A stretch of 64,000 bases of DNA from JBHFEI01 sp041928815. Lineage in GTDB: Bacteria > Pseudomonadota > Alphaproteobacteria > Rhizobiales > Rhizobiaceae. Location of the stretch: positions 62,001 to 126,000 of the forward strand of contig NZ_JBHFEI010000008.1 in NCBI RefSeq assembly GCF_041928815.1, in the 5' to 3' direction. Below are positions 25,516 to 37,686 of the stretch, piece by piece. The translations under genes and the position numbers were made by a program. Position 1 is the first letter of the stretch, and each line of letters opens with the position of its first letter. The notes under the pieces were generated by a model, which was not told the origin of the DNA, did not search any database, and saw only the letters and a list, made by a program, of their open reading frames with translations.

Positions 25516-27003
25516 TCAGTGGCCGCCATCGGCGGCGAGCGCGGCCTCGCGGGCGCCGGCATCGCTCGTCGCCGCGCCGTTGAAGAAGAGGTTCAGGCCC
25601 ACCGCCGCGACGGCTGCGAGCAGGATGCCGGAATCGATCAGCGGATGCAGGTCGTGCGCGAGCCACTGCTTGAAGTTCGGCGCGATCAGCGGGATCATGC
25701 CGAAACCGAGCGAGACGGCGACGATGAAGAGGTTGTTGCGGCTGGTGCGGAAATCGACGGCCGAGAGGATGCGGATGCCCGTCGCCGCCACCATGCCGAA
25801 CATGACGATGCCGGCGCCGCCGAGAACCGCGACCGGCAGCGATTCGATGAGCGCCGCCATCTTCGGCAGGAGGCCAAGCACGACGAGAATGAGGCCCCCG
25901 GCGACGCAGACATAGCGCGATTTCACCCCGGTGACGCCGACGAGGCCGACATTCTGGGAAAAGCTCGTATAGGGAAACGTGTTGAAGATGCCGCCGATCA
26001 GGGTGCCGAGCCCATCGGTGCGCAGGCCGGCGGAGAGCACCGGCTGGGTCACCGGCCGGTTGGTCATGTCGCCGAGCGCCAGGAACATGCCGGTCGATTC
26101 GATCATCACCACGATCATCACAATGCTCATGGTGAGGATCAGGATCGGATCGAAGACCGGCGGGCCGAAATGGAAGGGAAGGATCGGCGCGAACCAGGCC
26201 GCGGCTACAACCTTGTCGAAATGCATCATGCCGGCAAGCGCCGCGACGATGCCGCCGGCGACGATCCCGATCAGCACCGCGATATTGGCGGCGAAGCCGC
26301 GCCCGAAGCGCGAGACCAGCAGGATCACGGCGAGGACGAAGGCCGAGACCGCCATGCCGGAGACCGGCGCATAGGCCGGGTTCGGAACGCTCGGGGCGAG
26401 CGCAAGCCGTTCCGGCAGCGCTGTGCCGTTCGCCACCGCGAGCGTCCGCATCTCCTCCAGCCAGGCGGCATGGGCGGGATCGACGATCGAGGGCGCGGTG
26501 GGGCCGACTGGAGTGCCGAAGATCCAGTTGATGCCGATGCGCATCAGCGTGACGCCGATGACGAGGATGATCGTGCCCGTCACCACGGGCGGGAAATAGC
26601 GCAGCATGCGGCTGACGAGCGGCGCGATGATCATCGCGACGATGCCGGCGCCGATGATCGAGCCGAAGATCAGCTGCGCGCCTTCCGCGCCCGGCACGAT
26701 ATTGGCCATCGACACCATCGGCCCGACGGAGGCGAAGGTGACACCCATCATCACCGGCAGGCGGACGCCGAACCATTGGGTGACCCCGAGCGACTGGATC
26801 AGCGTGACGATGCCGCAGGCGAAGAGATCGGCGGAAATCAGGAAGGCGACGTCTTCCGGCGGCAGTTTCAGCGCCCGGCCGACGATCAGCGGCACGGCGA
26901 TCGCGCCGGCATACATCACCAGCACATGCTGGAGACCGAGGGTGGCGAGGCGCGCGGCCGGCAATTTCTCGTCGACGGGATGGACGGAGGATGGCGTGGT
27001 CAT
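25516..27003 (-). CDS. NCS2-family purine (xanthine/urate-type) permease
   Basis: 495 residues with about 14 hydrophobic helices. The N-terminal GLQHVLVMYAGAIAVPLIVG is the NCS2 motif with the conserved Gln-His in helix 1; the substrate-site helices contain SADLFACGIVTL and, later, a VIESTGMFLALG segment with the conserved acidic residue, then NTFPYTSFSQNVGLV. This is the xanthine/uric-acid branch rather than the uracil branch, judged by the TSFSQNVGL motif. Exact substrate is not decidable here. Divergent from xthA over about 220 bases. Confidence 0.9.
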   Translation of the reverse strand: MTTPSSVHPVDEKLPAARLATLGLQHVLVMYAGAIAVPLIVGRALKLPPEDVAFLISADLFACGIVTLIQSLGVTQWFGVRLPVMMGVTFASVGPMVSMANIVPGAEGAQLIFGSIIGAGIVAMIIAPLVSRMLRYFPPVVTGTIILVIGVTLMRIGINWIFGTPVGPTAPSIVDPAHAAWLEEMRTLAVANGTALPERLALAPSVPNPAYAPVSGMAVSAFVLAVILLVSRFGRGFAANIAVLIGIVAGGIVAALAGMMHFDKVVAAAWFAPILPFHFGPPVFDPILILTMSIVMIVVMIESTGMFLALGDMTNRPVTQPVLSAGLRTDGLGTLIGGIFNTFPYTSFSQNVGLVGVTGVKSRYVCVAGGLILVVLGLLPKMAALIESLPVAVLGGAGIVMFGMVAATGIRILSAVDFRTSRNNLFIVAVSLGFGMIPLIAPNFKQWLAHDLHPLIDSGILLAAVAAVGLNLFFNGAATSDAGAREAALAADGGH

Positions 27004-27225
27004 GAGGTTCCCCTGCGTTTCGGTGATCAGAGCGTGACGCTCACATCGATGGTTGCAGCAGCGGCGACGCCCTGACGCCTCTCATGGGCCTCTTGCGGCA
27101 CGTTCCGCACCCGCTGCTCCTCCCCGGCGGCGGGCAGGACCAGAATGCCGCACGGCCGGCATTTGTCAAAAGAAAAGGCAGGCGCTACAAGGTGTTCCGC
27201 GGCGCCGAGAGCGAGGGATCACGGG

Positions 27226-28014
27226 ATGAAGATCGTTACCTGGAACATCAACGGCATCAAGGCGCGCATCGATGCGCTGACCGCCTGGCTGAAGGAATCG
27301 GCGCCCGACATCGTCTGCCTGCAGGAGCTGAAGTCCGTCGACGAGGGCTTTCCGCGCGCCGAGATCGAAGGCCTCGGCTACCATGTCGAGACGCATGGCC
27401 AGAAGGGCTTCAACGGCGTGGCGATCCTGTCGCGGCTGCGGCCGGACGAGGTCCATCGCGGCCTGCCCGGCGAGGACGAGGACACGCAGTCGCGCTTCAT
27501 CGAAGCCGTCTTCTCGGTGTCCGGCGGAGCGCTTCGCGTCTGCTCGATCTACCTGCCGAACGGCAATCCGCCGGACACGGAGAAATATCCCTACAAGCTG
27601 CGCTTCATGGAACGGCTCGTCGCCTTCGCCGAAAGCCGGCTGTCGCTCGAGGAGCCTTTGATCCTCGCTGGCGACTACAATGTCATTCCCGAGGGCAAGG
27701 ACTGCTGGGATCCGGCGGTCTGGGCGAACGACGCCCTCTTCCTCCCCGACACGCGCCGCCGCTTCCGCCGGCTTGCCCATCTCGGCTTCACCGACGCGCT
27801 GAGGGCGACGACGGACGAGCGGGCCTATACGTTCTGGGACTATCAGGCCGGCGCCTGGCAGAAGAATTTCGGCATCCGCATCGACCACCTGATGCTGTCG
27901 CCGGAAGCCGCCGACCGTCTGGTGTCGGCCTCGGTCGAACGCCATGTCCGCGCCTGGGAACGGCCTTCGGACCATGTGCCGATGGTCGGGCACTTCGCCT
28001 TCACGCCCGCCTGA
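27226..28014 (+). CDS. xthA: Exodeoxyribonuclease III
   Basis: 262 residues from ATG 27226, with GAGGGA about eight bases upstream; the frame is open to 27145 without family-like sequence. Member of the AP endonuclease/exonuclease III fold: WNINGIKAR (metal-binding Asn), LQELK (catalytic Glu), YLPNGNPP, AGDYNVIP (catalytic Asp/Asn), RIDHLMLS and the terminal SDHVPM. It cuts at abasic sites in base-excision repair and trims 3' ends. Confidence 0.96.
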   Translation: MKIVTWNINGIKARIDALTAWLKESAPDIVCLQELKSVDEGFPRAEIEGLGYHVETHGQKGFNGVAILSRLRPDEVHRGLPGEDEDTQSRFIEAVFSVSGGALRVCSIYLPNGNPPDTEKYPYKLRFMERLVAFAESRLSLEEPLILAGDYNVIPEGKDCWDPAVWANDALFLPDTRRRFRRLAHLGFTDALRATTDERAYTFWDYQAGAWQKNFGIRIDHLMLSPEAADRLVSASVERHVRAWERPSDHVPMVGHFAFTPA

Positions 28015-28029
28015 CCGGCACGCAACTCT

Positions 28030-28130
28030 CTAAAGCGTGTCGCGATCTTTCAGATTCGCTCTTACGCTTTAGGTCTTTGTTTTTACGCGTGTCACTTCGC
28101 AAAACCGCTGCACACTTTTGCGAGACACGC
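28030..28130. repeat. RIME-like intergenic palindromic element
   Basis: Between convergent xthA and exoR. First stem: CTAAAGCGT (28030-28038) with ACGCTTTAG (28064-28072). Second: GCGTGTC (28087-28093) and TCGCAAAA (28097-28104) pair with TTTTGCGAGACACGC (28116-28130), with a three-base bulge. The CGCAAAA...CTTTTGCG core recalls rhizobial mosaic repeats and relates loosely to 62419-62474. It may also end transcription from both sides. Confidence 0.75.
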
Positions 28131-28161
28131 TTTAAGGGTAAAGCAGGTTTCCGTGACCGCC

Positions 28162-28962
28162 TCAGTCGGCGTCGCTGCCGGCGTTGAGGTCACGCGACAT
28201 GACGATCGCCAGACGGCGCTCGTCCTCGCTCGCGAGCGAGAAGGCCTGCTCCTGCATCGACTGCACCCAGGGCCGCTCCTTCGGCGTGCACTGGTCGAGA
28301 GCGGCCGTCATGAAGGCGAGGCCGCGCACGGTCTGCCCCTCCTCGAAAAGCACGTTGCCGAAGACGCCCATGGCCCCGGCATGGCCGTTCTTGCGGGCGC
28401 GGTTCAGCCATTTCTTCGCCTGCTGGACGTTGACGGAGCCGCCCTCGCCCGAAAGCAGCATGCGGGCAAGCTGGAACTGGGCCTCGGCGACGCCGAAGGC
28501 AGAGGCCGCCTGGAAATAGAGCTGGCGGGCCTGGCTGAGATCCATCTTCACCGGGCTGCCGGGAATGCCGCGCCGGTAATATCCCGCGAGCGAAACCAGG
28601 GCATTGGCGAAATAGCCGGTGTCCTCGGAACCGGGCTCGACACCCTGGCGGGCGATGTCGCTGTAGATCTTGAAGGCCTCGAGGTCGTTCTCGGCGACGC
28701 CGTCGCCATCCTCGTACATGTTGGCGAGCGCCCAGCGCGAGCCTGTATGCCCTTTTTCGGCCGCGTAGCGATAGGCTTCCATCGCCTCGTCCTTGCGACC
28801 CTTTTTGTAAGCGGAGAAACCGAATTTGAAGAGATCGAAGGGGCCGGATTCACGATTGACGCCGGCGTCGGGATCGAAGGCCCGGGCGGGGCCTCCCGTA
28901 CAGACGCCGAGGGCAAGGCCGACCATGGCAATTTTCAGCGACCTCGATGCACGCATCCACAT
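28162..28962 (-). CDS. exoR: ExoR, periplasmic Sel1-repeat regulator of ExoS-ChvI
   Basis: 266 residues from ATG 28960-28962 (second ATG at 28956), with GGAAGAAG upstream. Signal peptide ends GGPARA; the mature protein starts FDPDAGVNRESGPF. Sel1-like helical repeats follow: YRYAAEKGHTGSRWALAN, IARQGVEPGSEDTGYF, YFQAASAFGVAEAQFQLA and WLNRARKNGHAGAMG. This matches rhizobial ExoR in length and sequence as I know it. ExoR binds the ExoS sensor in the periplasm and holds the ChvI regulon (exopolysaccharide, motility) off; proteolysis at low pH releases it. Confidence 0.92.
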   Translation of the reverse strand: MWMRASRSLKIAMVGLALGVCTGGPARAFDPDAGVNRESGPFDLFKFGFSAYKKGRKDEAMEAYRYAAEKGHTGSRWALANMYEDGDGVAENDLEAFKIYSDIARQGVEPGSEDTGYFANALVSLAGYYRRGIPGSPVKMDLSQARQLYFQAASAFGVAEAQFQLARMLLSGEGGSVNVQQAKKWLNRARKNGHAGAMGVFGNVLFEEGQTVRGLAFMTAALDQCTPKERPWVQSMQEQAFSLASEDERRLAIVMSRDLNAGSDAD

Positions 28963-29441
28963 AACAGTCTGCTTCTTCCGTTCCTGCCGGTGCAACCCGG
29001 ACCCACGCGCCCCGAGCCTTTCGGCTCCCTGACAAACGACGGGCTGCCCCCACAGCCGGACCGTCGTCACGCTATCCGCCCAATCCGGCGGCAATGGGGC
29101 TGCAAAACGGAGCTTTTCCGGCACGCGCGGACTTACGGCCGAATGGCGGCTCCGCCATCTCGTCCTTCGTCGCCTGACCGGAGATGAATCCCCTTCGAGC
29201 AGCACCCCGAGCCGCCGCCACGATGACCGCGCGGCTTTGCTGGCCCCATCGCTGCGCCCAGTTTGTGGCGGGAAGTGGACATAATCCAGAGCGCAATCGC
29301 CACGATCGGCCGTGTCTTAGGGGGTGTTGCGGAATCGTCACAAAAACACACGCGTCGATTCCGAAAAGCGCGTGATTTTACACGGCGTTAACCTTACCGA
29401 AACATTGAGCGTGGCGGCCCGCGCGCGGCCGCCCCGCCGCC
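28963..29441. other. exoR upstream region, no gene seen
   Basis: About 480 bases between fadL-like and exoR, both minus strand. The exoR frame is open to 29205, but those extra residues look non-coding. Near the fadL stop GGCGGCC (29413-29419) pairs with GGCCGCC (29427-29433), a possible terminator without a T-run. AT-rich DNA around 29330-29405 may hold the promoter. Confidence 0.5.
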
Positions 29442-30698
29442 TCAGAACCGGACTTTCAGCGATGTCGAGAGCGCACCGACGACGTCGGTGCCGTAGCGGT
29501 AGGAGATATCGTCGCCATAGGTGATGCCATCCTGCACCTTCGACGACGAGCTGCCGGAGGTGAGCAGACCGAGCGTACCGGCGAAGACCACCTCCAGCTT
29601 CGGCGTCGGCTTATAGGACACGCCCGAGGTGAGCGTCCAGGTGTCGGACGACGTGCCGACCCCCGTGCTCGTGCCGCGGTCCCAGGTGACGCCGACGGCG
29701 CCCGCCCACTGGTCGTTGAACCTGTGGCCGATGCCGCCGCCGATTTCCCAGCCGTCGCGGTAAAGAAGATCGAAGGAGGTTGCGACAGCCGGGCTGCCGG
29801 GAACGCAGGCCGCAAGGCCCTTGGTCGCCACGGGGCAGAAGGGCAGGCTCTGGATCACGCTCCAGTCCGTCCACTTCACCGAGCCGAAGACGAGCCAGTC
29901 GGGGGCGATGCCGGTCTGCAGCTTGAACTCGAGCGCGCTCGGGATGGTGGCTGTGCCGTAGATCGGGCTGACGACCCCGAGCGTGGGGTTGGCCGGATTG
30001 AGCGCCTTCGGGATCTGCGTCAGATCGATCTCGCCGGTCATCTCCCCGAGATCGATCTCATTGTTGTAGACGAGGCTCGCCCGGAAAGCATAGTCGGGGA
30101 TCTCGTAGGCGATGCCCGCCCGCCAGCCCCAGCCGCTCCCGGAAAGGTCGATCCTGCCGACGCCGCCGCCCGGCACCGGCGCGACGAACTGCTCCTTGTA
30201 GCCGTCGATCGTCTGGTAGGAGCCGCCGCCGATCAGCTTCAGCACGCCCTGCCCCACGTCGACCCCGTAGGAGCAGGTCAGCGCATAGGCATCGCTGACG
30301 ATCTTCGTCTCGATGTTGCTGTTGGCGCCGACCCAGTCGCGACCGGGATCGAGATGCGCGCCCCAGGGCTGCGAATAGTCCGCCATGCAGTCGACATCCG
30401 GACCGATCGCGGCCTTGAAGCCGATGCGCGGCGAGAAATAGGATTCCGTATCATCCGCCCGCGTCGCCCCGCCGCCGATGCCGTCGCTGCCGAGGCCATC
30501 GGAGGGATCGGTATCGACCACGTCCTTCAGGCGCCGCCGGGGCATCACCGCATCGGTCGCCGCCTCGAAGACGTAGTCCGCCGGATCGAACAGCAGATCG
30601 ATGTTATAGCCGGACCGCTCCAGGCCGCCCGCCTGCGCCTCCCCGGCGATGGTCGCCATCGCGATTGCCAGTCCAAGCCCACGCTTCTTCCATGCCAT
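29442..30698 (-). CDS. OmpP1/FadL-family outer membrane channel
   Basis: 418 residues with a signal peptide (cleavage likely after GEAQA). Mature N-terminus GGLERSGYNIDLLFDP resembles the FadL hatch region, and the rest alternates short polar and hydrophobic strands of a beta barrel, ending in KVRF with the C-terminal Phe needed for Bam insertion. FadL-type channels carry long-chain fatty acids or other hydrophobic compounds across the outer membrane; the substrate here is unknown. No fatty-acid gene is adjacent. Confidence 0.82.
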   Translation of the reverse strand: MAWKKRGLGLAIAMATIAGEAQAGGLERSGYNIDLLFDPADYVFEAATDAVMPRRRLKDVVDTDPSDGLGSDGIGGGATRADDTESYFSPRIGFKAAIGPDVDCMADYSQPWGAHLDPGRDWVGANSNIETKIVSDAYALTCSYGVDVGQGVLKLIGGGSYQTIDGYKEQFVAPVPGGGVGRIDLSGSGWGWRAGIAYEIPDYAFRASLVYNNEIDLGEMTGEIDLTQIPKALNPANPTLGVVSPIYGTATIPSALEFKLQTGIAPDWLVFGSVKWTDWSVIQSLPFCPVATKGLAACVPGSPAVATSFDLLYRDGWEIGGGIGHRFNDQWAGAVGVTWDRGTSTGVGTSSDTWTLTSGVSYKPTPKLEVVFAGTLGLLTSGSSSSKVQDGITYGDDISYRYGTDVVGALSTSLKVRF

Positions 30699-31053
30699 TC
30701 CCTGTCCCCACCGCCAGAATGCCGCACGTCATCCTGTCAGACTATCCTTGTGCGAGGGACGCTTGGCAAACGCCGAATGCACGGCGATCCGCAGCCGAGG
30801 TCGACAGCGGGCGGGGACCACGGCGCCAAGGACCGCCATGGACGCAAAGCCGTTCTATAAAGCCCTAAGGCGGCCGGCCAGATGGGCCTCGCGCATCAGA
30901 AAAGAGGAATAAAACCGCGCGAGATCGCGAATGTGCTCTCGCGGCCACAAATCATAAGGTTTGCACGGGACCGCGCGCGGATGGTTTGCGCGCCCCCCTC
31001 TTTCACGACCGCGCACGGCGTCTCGGCCCCGACGGAGCGGGGCCCGATTCGCC
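30699..31053. other. Intergenic region between valS and the FadL-type gene, nothing certain
   Basis: About 355 bases, both flanking genes on the minus strand. Presumably holds the fadL-like promoter near its start and the valS 3' region. A weak dyad CGCGAGA/TCTCGCG around 30920-30945 is the only structure. Short frames match no known protein. Confidence 0.5.
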
Positions 31054-33897
<2,844 letters not shown>

Positions 33898-34070
33898 GTC
33901 TGGCCAGGATCTCCGGATCGCACCGGGAACCGGCGGTCACCGCCCGGCGCGCTCGCATGAAAAGGGGGTGGGGGAAACCGGGCGACGCCCTTCCCGAGTG
34001 CGGCGTGTCTCCCTCCCGTCGAGGGGGCTTTGTAAACCCGGCACGACGCAAGTCAACACAAGATGCGACA

Positions 34071-34094
34071 AAGCCGCCGGGCGACCGGCGGCTT
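34071..34094 (-). terminator. Terminator downstream of popZ
   Basis: AAGCCGCCGG (34071-34080) and CCGGCGGCTT (34085-34094) make a perfect 10-bp stem with a four-base loop, followed on the minus strand by TGTCGCATCTTGTG after the stem's own TT. It lies 27 bases past the popZ stop. Confidence 0.7.
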
Positions 34095-34120
34095 GCCTCA
34101 AAAACGAAGCGTTGCGCCGA

Positions 34121-34906
34121 TCAGCGGCGCGGGCCGCGCGCCACGCGCTCGATTTCCTCGCGCACCAGCCGCTCGACCAGCGTCGGCAGATTGTCGTCGA
34201 GCCACTCCTGCAGCATCGGCCGCAGCATGTCCTCGGCGATCTCGTCGAAGGAGCGGCGCGGGCCGTGGTCGACCGCATGGGCGAGCGCATCGAAGGAACG
34301 GGCCACCTGCTGGCCGGTTTCCGCCGAAAGGATCGACGCGATCGCCTTGTCGGCCGGCTTTTCCTCCCTCGACGCCGCGGTGACCGGCGCGGGCGGCAGG
34401 TCGCGCGGTTCCGGGATCGTCTCGCGCACCGGCTCCGATGCTGCGGCCACGGGAACCGGCTCGGCGGTCACCTCCCGGTCCTGCGGCCGAACGAGACTGA
34501 CGGGAGGCTCGGGCGCCACCGGCGCCGGACGCGGATCCGGGCTGCGCGCCGGCGCGTCGCGGGACGGCATGGCGGATCCATGGCGCTCGGAGGCGGCGCG
34601 GACGCGCGCGGCGACGTCGGCGAGCGACAGCGGCGCAGCACCCTGCGCCTGCGGCTCGACGGCGACCGGCCTCTGCACCGGCTCGACCGGCGGAACGGGC
34701 CGGGTTTCCGCCTCGAAATCGGCCACGAGGTCGGTGTCCTCGATCGTCAGGTGAATGTCGCCGTCGTCGTCGAAGGCACGGTCGGTGGAGGGTTCCGAAA
34801 CGGGGCTGAAACCCGGAAGGCCGGGCTCGTTGCTTTCGATGATCTTCCGGATCGAGGCCAGAATTTCATCCATGGACGGTTCACGCGCGACATTGGACTG
34901 AGCCAT
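34121..34906 (-). CDS. popZ: Polar organizing protein PopZ (DUF2497)
   Basis: 261 residues. The N-terminal helix EPSMDEILASIRKIIES and the C-terminal helical region LRPMLQEWLDDNLPTLVER with VREEIERVARG are the conserved ends of PopZ; the middle (about 60-175) is Pro/Glu-rich and disordered. PopZ self-assembles into a condensate at a pole, recruits ParB-bound origins and cell-cycle proteins, and in Agrobacterium-type cells marks the growing pole. The setting between tolC and valS is one I associate with rhizobia. Confidence 0.93.
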   Translation of the reverse strand: MAQSNVAREPSMDEILASIRKIIESNEPGLPGFSPVSEPSTDRAFDDDGDIHLTIEDTDLVADFEAETRPVPPVEPVQRPVAVEPQAQGAAPLSLADVAARVRAASERHGSAMPSRDAPARSPDPRPAPVAPEPPVSLVRPQDREVTAEPVPVAAASEPVRETIPEPRDLPPAPVTAASREEKPADKAIASILSAETGQQVARSFDALAHAVDHGPRRSFDEIAEDMLRPMLQEWLDDNLPTLVERLVREEIERVARGPRR

Positions 34907-35062
34907 TTTCTTCCCCGTTGCATCCGCTGACTGCTGACATGACGTTCGAGCGATGCCGATCGACCCTAGGCGAACCCGCGCGCGATGAAAACAGCGCGAA
35001 TCACATGCCCGGAATCATGCACAGATTTCTCCGGCGCGTCACGCGTGCCGCGCCCATGCAAA

Positions 35063-35086
35063 AGGCCGGCGCGACGGCACCGGCCT
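35063..35086 (-). terminator. Terminator downstream of tolC
   Basis: AGGCCGG (35063-35069) pairs with CCGGCCT (35080-35086); on the minus strand the stem runs into TTTTGCATG. It begins 26 bases past the tolC stop. Confidence 0.7.
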
Positions 35087-35111
35087 CCCTCTCCGTCCCG
35101 TGGCGGTCGTC

Positions 35112-36485
35112 TCAGCGCCCGTCGACGGTGCGCAGGCCGAACCACTTGTCCTTGACTTCCTCGTAATGGTCTTCCGCCCGGTATTCGGCGACCTTCAGAC
35201 CCTGCGACCGCACCGTCAGCTGGCCGGTGGCGGCGAGCACGGAATAGCTCGCGACGACGGCGTCGCGCTGGGCGGCGACGAGGCTCTCCTGGGCGGAGAG
35301 CACCGTCTGCTGCGCGTCGAGAACGTCGAGGGTGGTGCGCTGGCCGACCTTGCGTTCCTCGATCACGCCCGACAGCGCCATGTTGGCGGCGCTGATCTGC
35401 TGCTTGGTGGCGGAGATGACCGCGAGCGCGGCCTCGAGCTGCGCATAGGCCGAGACGACCGTCTGCTGCACCGAGGCGCGGGCCGAATCGACGAGGATGC
35501 GCTGCTGGCCGAGCCTTTCCTTCGCCTGGCGGATCTGGCCGTATTCGGCACCGCCCTGGTAGATTGGCACTTCGAGACGCGCTGTGATGCTGGCGGTCGT
35601 GTTCGGGGAACTGGACGAGGCGTTGCCGGTGTTACGCGTCACCGCGCCCTGGACGACGACACCGGGCAGCATCGCGCCTTCGGCCGACTTGACCTGGAAA
35701 CCCGCGGCGTCGACGGAATATTGCGCGGCGATGATCGTCGGATTTTCCCGCATGCTGATCGCCACGGCCTGATCGAGCGAGCGCGGCAGCGACTTCGAGG
35801 CGGGCGAGGGCTGCTTCACGCCGCGCGGCGCGGCGCCGACGATCTGGACGAACACGGCCTCGGACTGCTTCAGCTGGGCGACGGAGGTGACGAGCAGCGC
35901 CTGCGCATTGGCAAGCTCTGCCTCGGCGAGGCTGACATCGGTGCGGGTGCCCTCGCCCACTTCGAGGCGCGCATTCGCGGCATTGAGCTGCTCGCGCAGG
36001 AAGGCGAGGTTCTGCTTGCGGATCGAGACGATCTGCTGGTCGCGGGCGATGTTGGCGTAGGACTGGGCGGCGGAGAGCAGGATGGTGATCTCGTTCGCCT
36101 TCAAGGTCTCGCGGCTGGAGAAGACGTTCGATTCGGCCGCCCTGACGTTGTTCAGCGTCTGGAAGCCGTCGAAGATCTGCTGGGTGATGGTGATGCCGGC
36201 GGAGCCGCTGTAGAAGTCGGCGCCTCCGGTTGCCCGTTCGAGCCGCGTCAGCGTGCCGCTTGCGCTCGCCGCCACCTGTGGCCGCATCGCCGCCTTGGCG
36301 ATCGGCACGCCCTCGTCCGTCGCGCGCAGCCCGGCGCGCGCCGCGTTCAGATCCGGATTGTTCTGGTAGGCCTTGGCCATCGCGTCGAAGATCGTTTCGG
36401 CCATCGCGCCCTGCGGGGCGATCAGAAGGACCGAGGAAAGAGCTGCCATCATGGCCATGCTGCGGAATTTCGACACAATTCTCAC
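35112..36485 (-). CDS. tolC: TolC-family outer membrane efflux/type I secretion protein
   Basis: 457 residues with a signal peptide ending GAMA before ETIFDAMAKAYQNNPDL, the classic TolC mature start. Two homologous halves contain long helices and strand signatures (SAGITITQQIFDGFQT and ITARLEVPIYQGGAEY, the outer-membrane strand pairs, and RTTLDVLDAQQT). TolC trimers form the exit duct for RND pumps and type I secretion. ATG 36485 keeps the whole signal peptide; the eighth-codon region has further Met codons. The 300 bases upstream, towards pcm, are AT-rich near 36700-36760 with no gene. Confidence 0.92.
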   Translation of the reverse strand: MRIVSKFRSMAMMAALSSVLLIAPQGAMAETIFDAMAKAYQNNPDLNAARAGLRATDEGVPIAKAAMRPQVAASASGTLTRLERATGGADFYSGSAGITITQQIFDGFQTLNNVRAAESNVFSSRETLKANEITILLSAAQSYANIARDQQIVSIRKQNLAFLREQLNAANARLEVGEGTRTDVSLAEAELANAQALLVTSVAQLKQSEAVFVQIVGAAPRGVKQPSPASKSLPRSLDQAVAISMRENPTIIAAQYSVDAAGFQVKSAEGAMLPGVVVQGAVTRNTGNASSSSPNTTASITARLEVPIYQGGAEYGQIRQAKERLGQQRILVDSARASVQQTVVSAYAQLEAALAVISATKQQISAANMALSGVIEERKVGQRTTLDVLDAQQTVLSAQESLVAAQRDAVVASYSVLAATGQLTVRSQGLKVAEYRAEDHYEEVKDKWFGLRTVDGR

Positions 36486-36784
36486 TCCGAAAAAGGGTGA
36501 CGGACGGTCGGCCCGTCCGCGTCCCGCACATCTCCCCGCCTGCCGGCCTCATGCCGGCGATCGGAGCATGCAACGCTGATTTCTGGAAACGACGACTCAG
36601 CTCCGCCCCGAACCGGCCGCAACGCTTCTTAACCCTTTTGAAACCCGGAATGCGGCGGCGGACAACTGACCTCTCGTGCTGCGGCGCAGGTTTTCAGCAA
36701 GTTTCGGCCGACACGTTGCCATTCAGCAACATTACAACTTTAACGGTAAATTGAAATAGTGAGCACCCTCAACAAGAGGGCACA

Positions 36785-37432
36785 TCAAAAAACGAATTCA
36801 CGCGCGAGACGGAAGCCCGGCAGCGGACGGACAGCGGTGTTGAAGGCGACGCGCTCGGAGACGATGCCGAGCTCCTTGAGGAAGAGCCGGGCCCGAGAGG
36901 CATTGCCCTCGCCGATCACCGCGACAAGCCGTCCGCCCTCGGCGAGCTGGGCGACCAGCGCGTCGGGCACGAACTCGACGGCGCCGTTGACGAAGATGAC
37001 ATCGAAGGGCGCCTTCGCCGGCACGCCTTTCTCCAGGTCGCCCTCCACGAGGTCGGCGGCATAGCCGAGGCGCGCGAGCGTCTCGCGCGCCGTCGCAACC
37101 AACGCGGCATCGCTTTCCAGCCCGACGACCGAAGCGGCGACCCGCGAGAGGATGGCCGTGGCGTAGCCGGTTGCGGCGCCGACCTCGAGAACCCGGTCGG
37201 TCGGCTTGATCTCGGCAAGCTGCAGCAGCTTGGCGAGCGGCGACGGCTCCATCAGGTAGCGTCCCGGGGCGAGCGCGATGTCGGTGTCGATATAGGCGAG
37301 CAGCGCCTTGGCGTCCGGAACGAAGGCCTCACGCGGAACCGTCAGAAAGGCGGACAGGATCGAGTGGGACGTGACGTCGGTCGGACGGATCTGGTTGTCG
37401 ACCATCTTGATGCGCTGCGCTTCGAAATTCAT
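36785..37432 (-). CDS. pcm: Protein-L-isoaspartate O-methyltransferase
   Basis: 215 residues from ATG 37430-37432 (MNFEAQRIKMVDNQIRP), with AAGGGG upstream; the frame is open to 37558. SAM-dependent methyltransferase repairing isoaspartyl residues: VPREAFVP, LMEPSPLAKLL, motif I VLEVGAATGYATAIL, and FDVIFVNGAVEFVP. The usual PCMT motif I has GxGSGY; here it is GAATGY, as in the alphaproteobacterial branch, so true isoaspartate activity is probable rather than proven. It precedes tolC in the same direction. Confidence 0.85.
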   Translation of the reverse strand: MNFEAQRIKMVDNQIRPTDVTSHSILSAFLTVPREAFVPDAKALLAYIDTDIALAPGRYLMEPSPLAKLLQLAEIKPTDRVLEVGAATGYATAILSRVAASVVGLESDAALVATARETLARLGYAADLVEGDLEKGVPAKAPFDVIFVNGAVEFVPDALVAQLAEGGRLVAVIGEGNASRARLFLKELGIVSERVAFNTAVRPLPGFRLAREFVF

Positions 37433-37686
37433 CGTCCATACCCCTTGAAAGGCCGCGCAGCGCGCGACATCGCCAGGAAAGCTCTTAATTCCGCCCCGCA
37501 GCGGTTTCAAGCATGCGCAGGACACCGGTGGCAAAATTCGCAGAGGCCGGGATCGCACAGGGCGCGGCGGACGGGAGGCACTCGCGAGGGGAAATCCGAG
37601 AGAATTGTTTTATGTCAGATATTTGCAAGGATATCCGGAGGCGGGGAATCCGCCGCTTCACGTATCGAATCAGGTCTGACTCCCGA

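Noticed and set aside
25519..27075. 518-codon plus-strand frame opposite the NCS2 permease
   Set aside because: Strongly charged, low-complexity translation with no domain, explained by the minus-strand permease.
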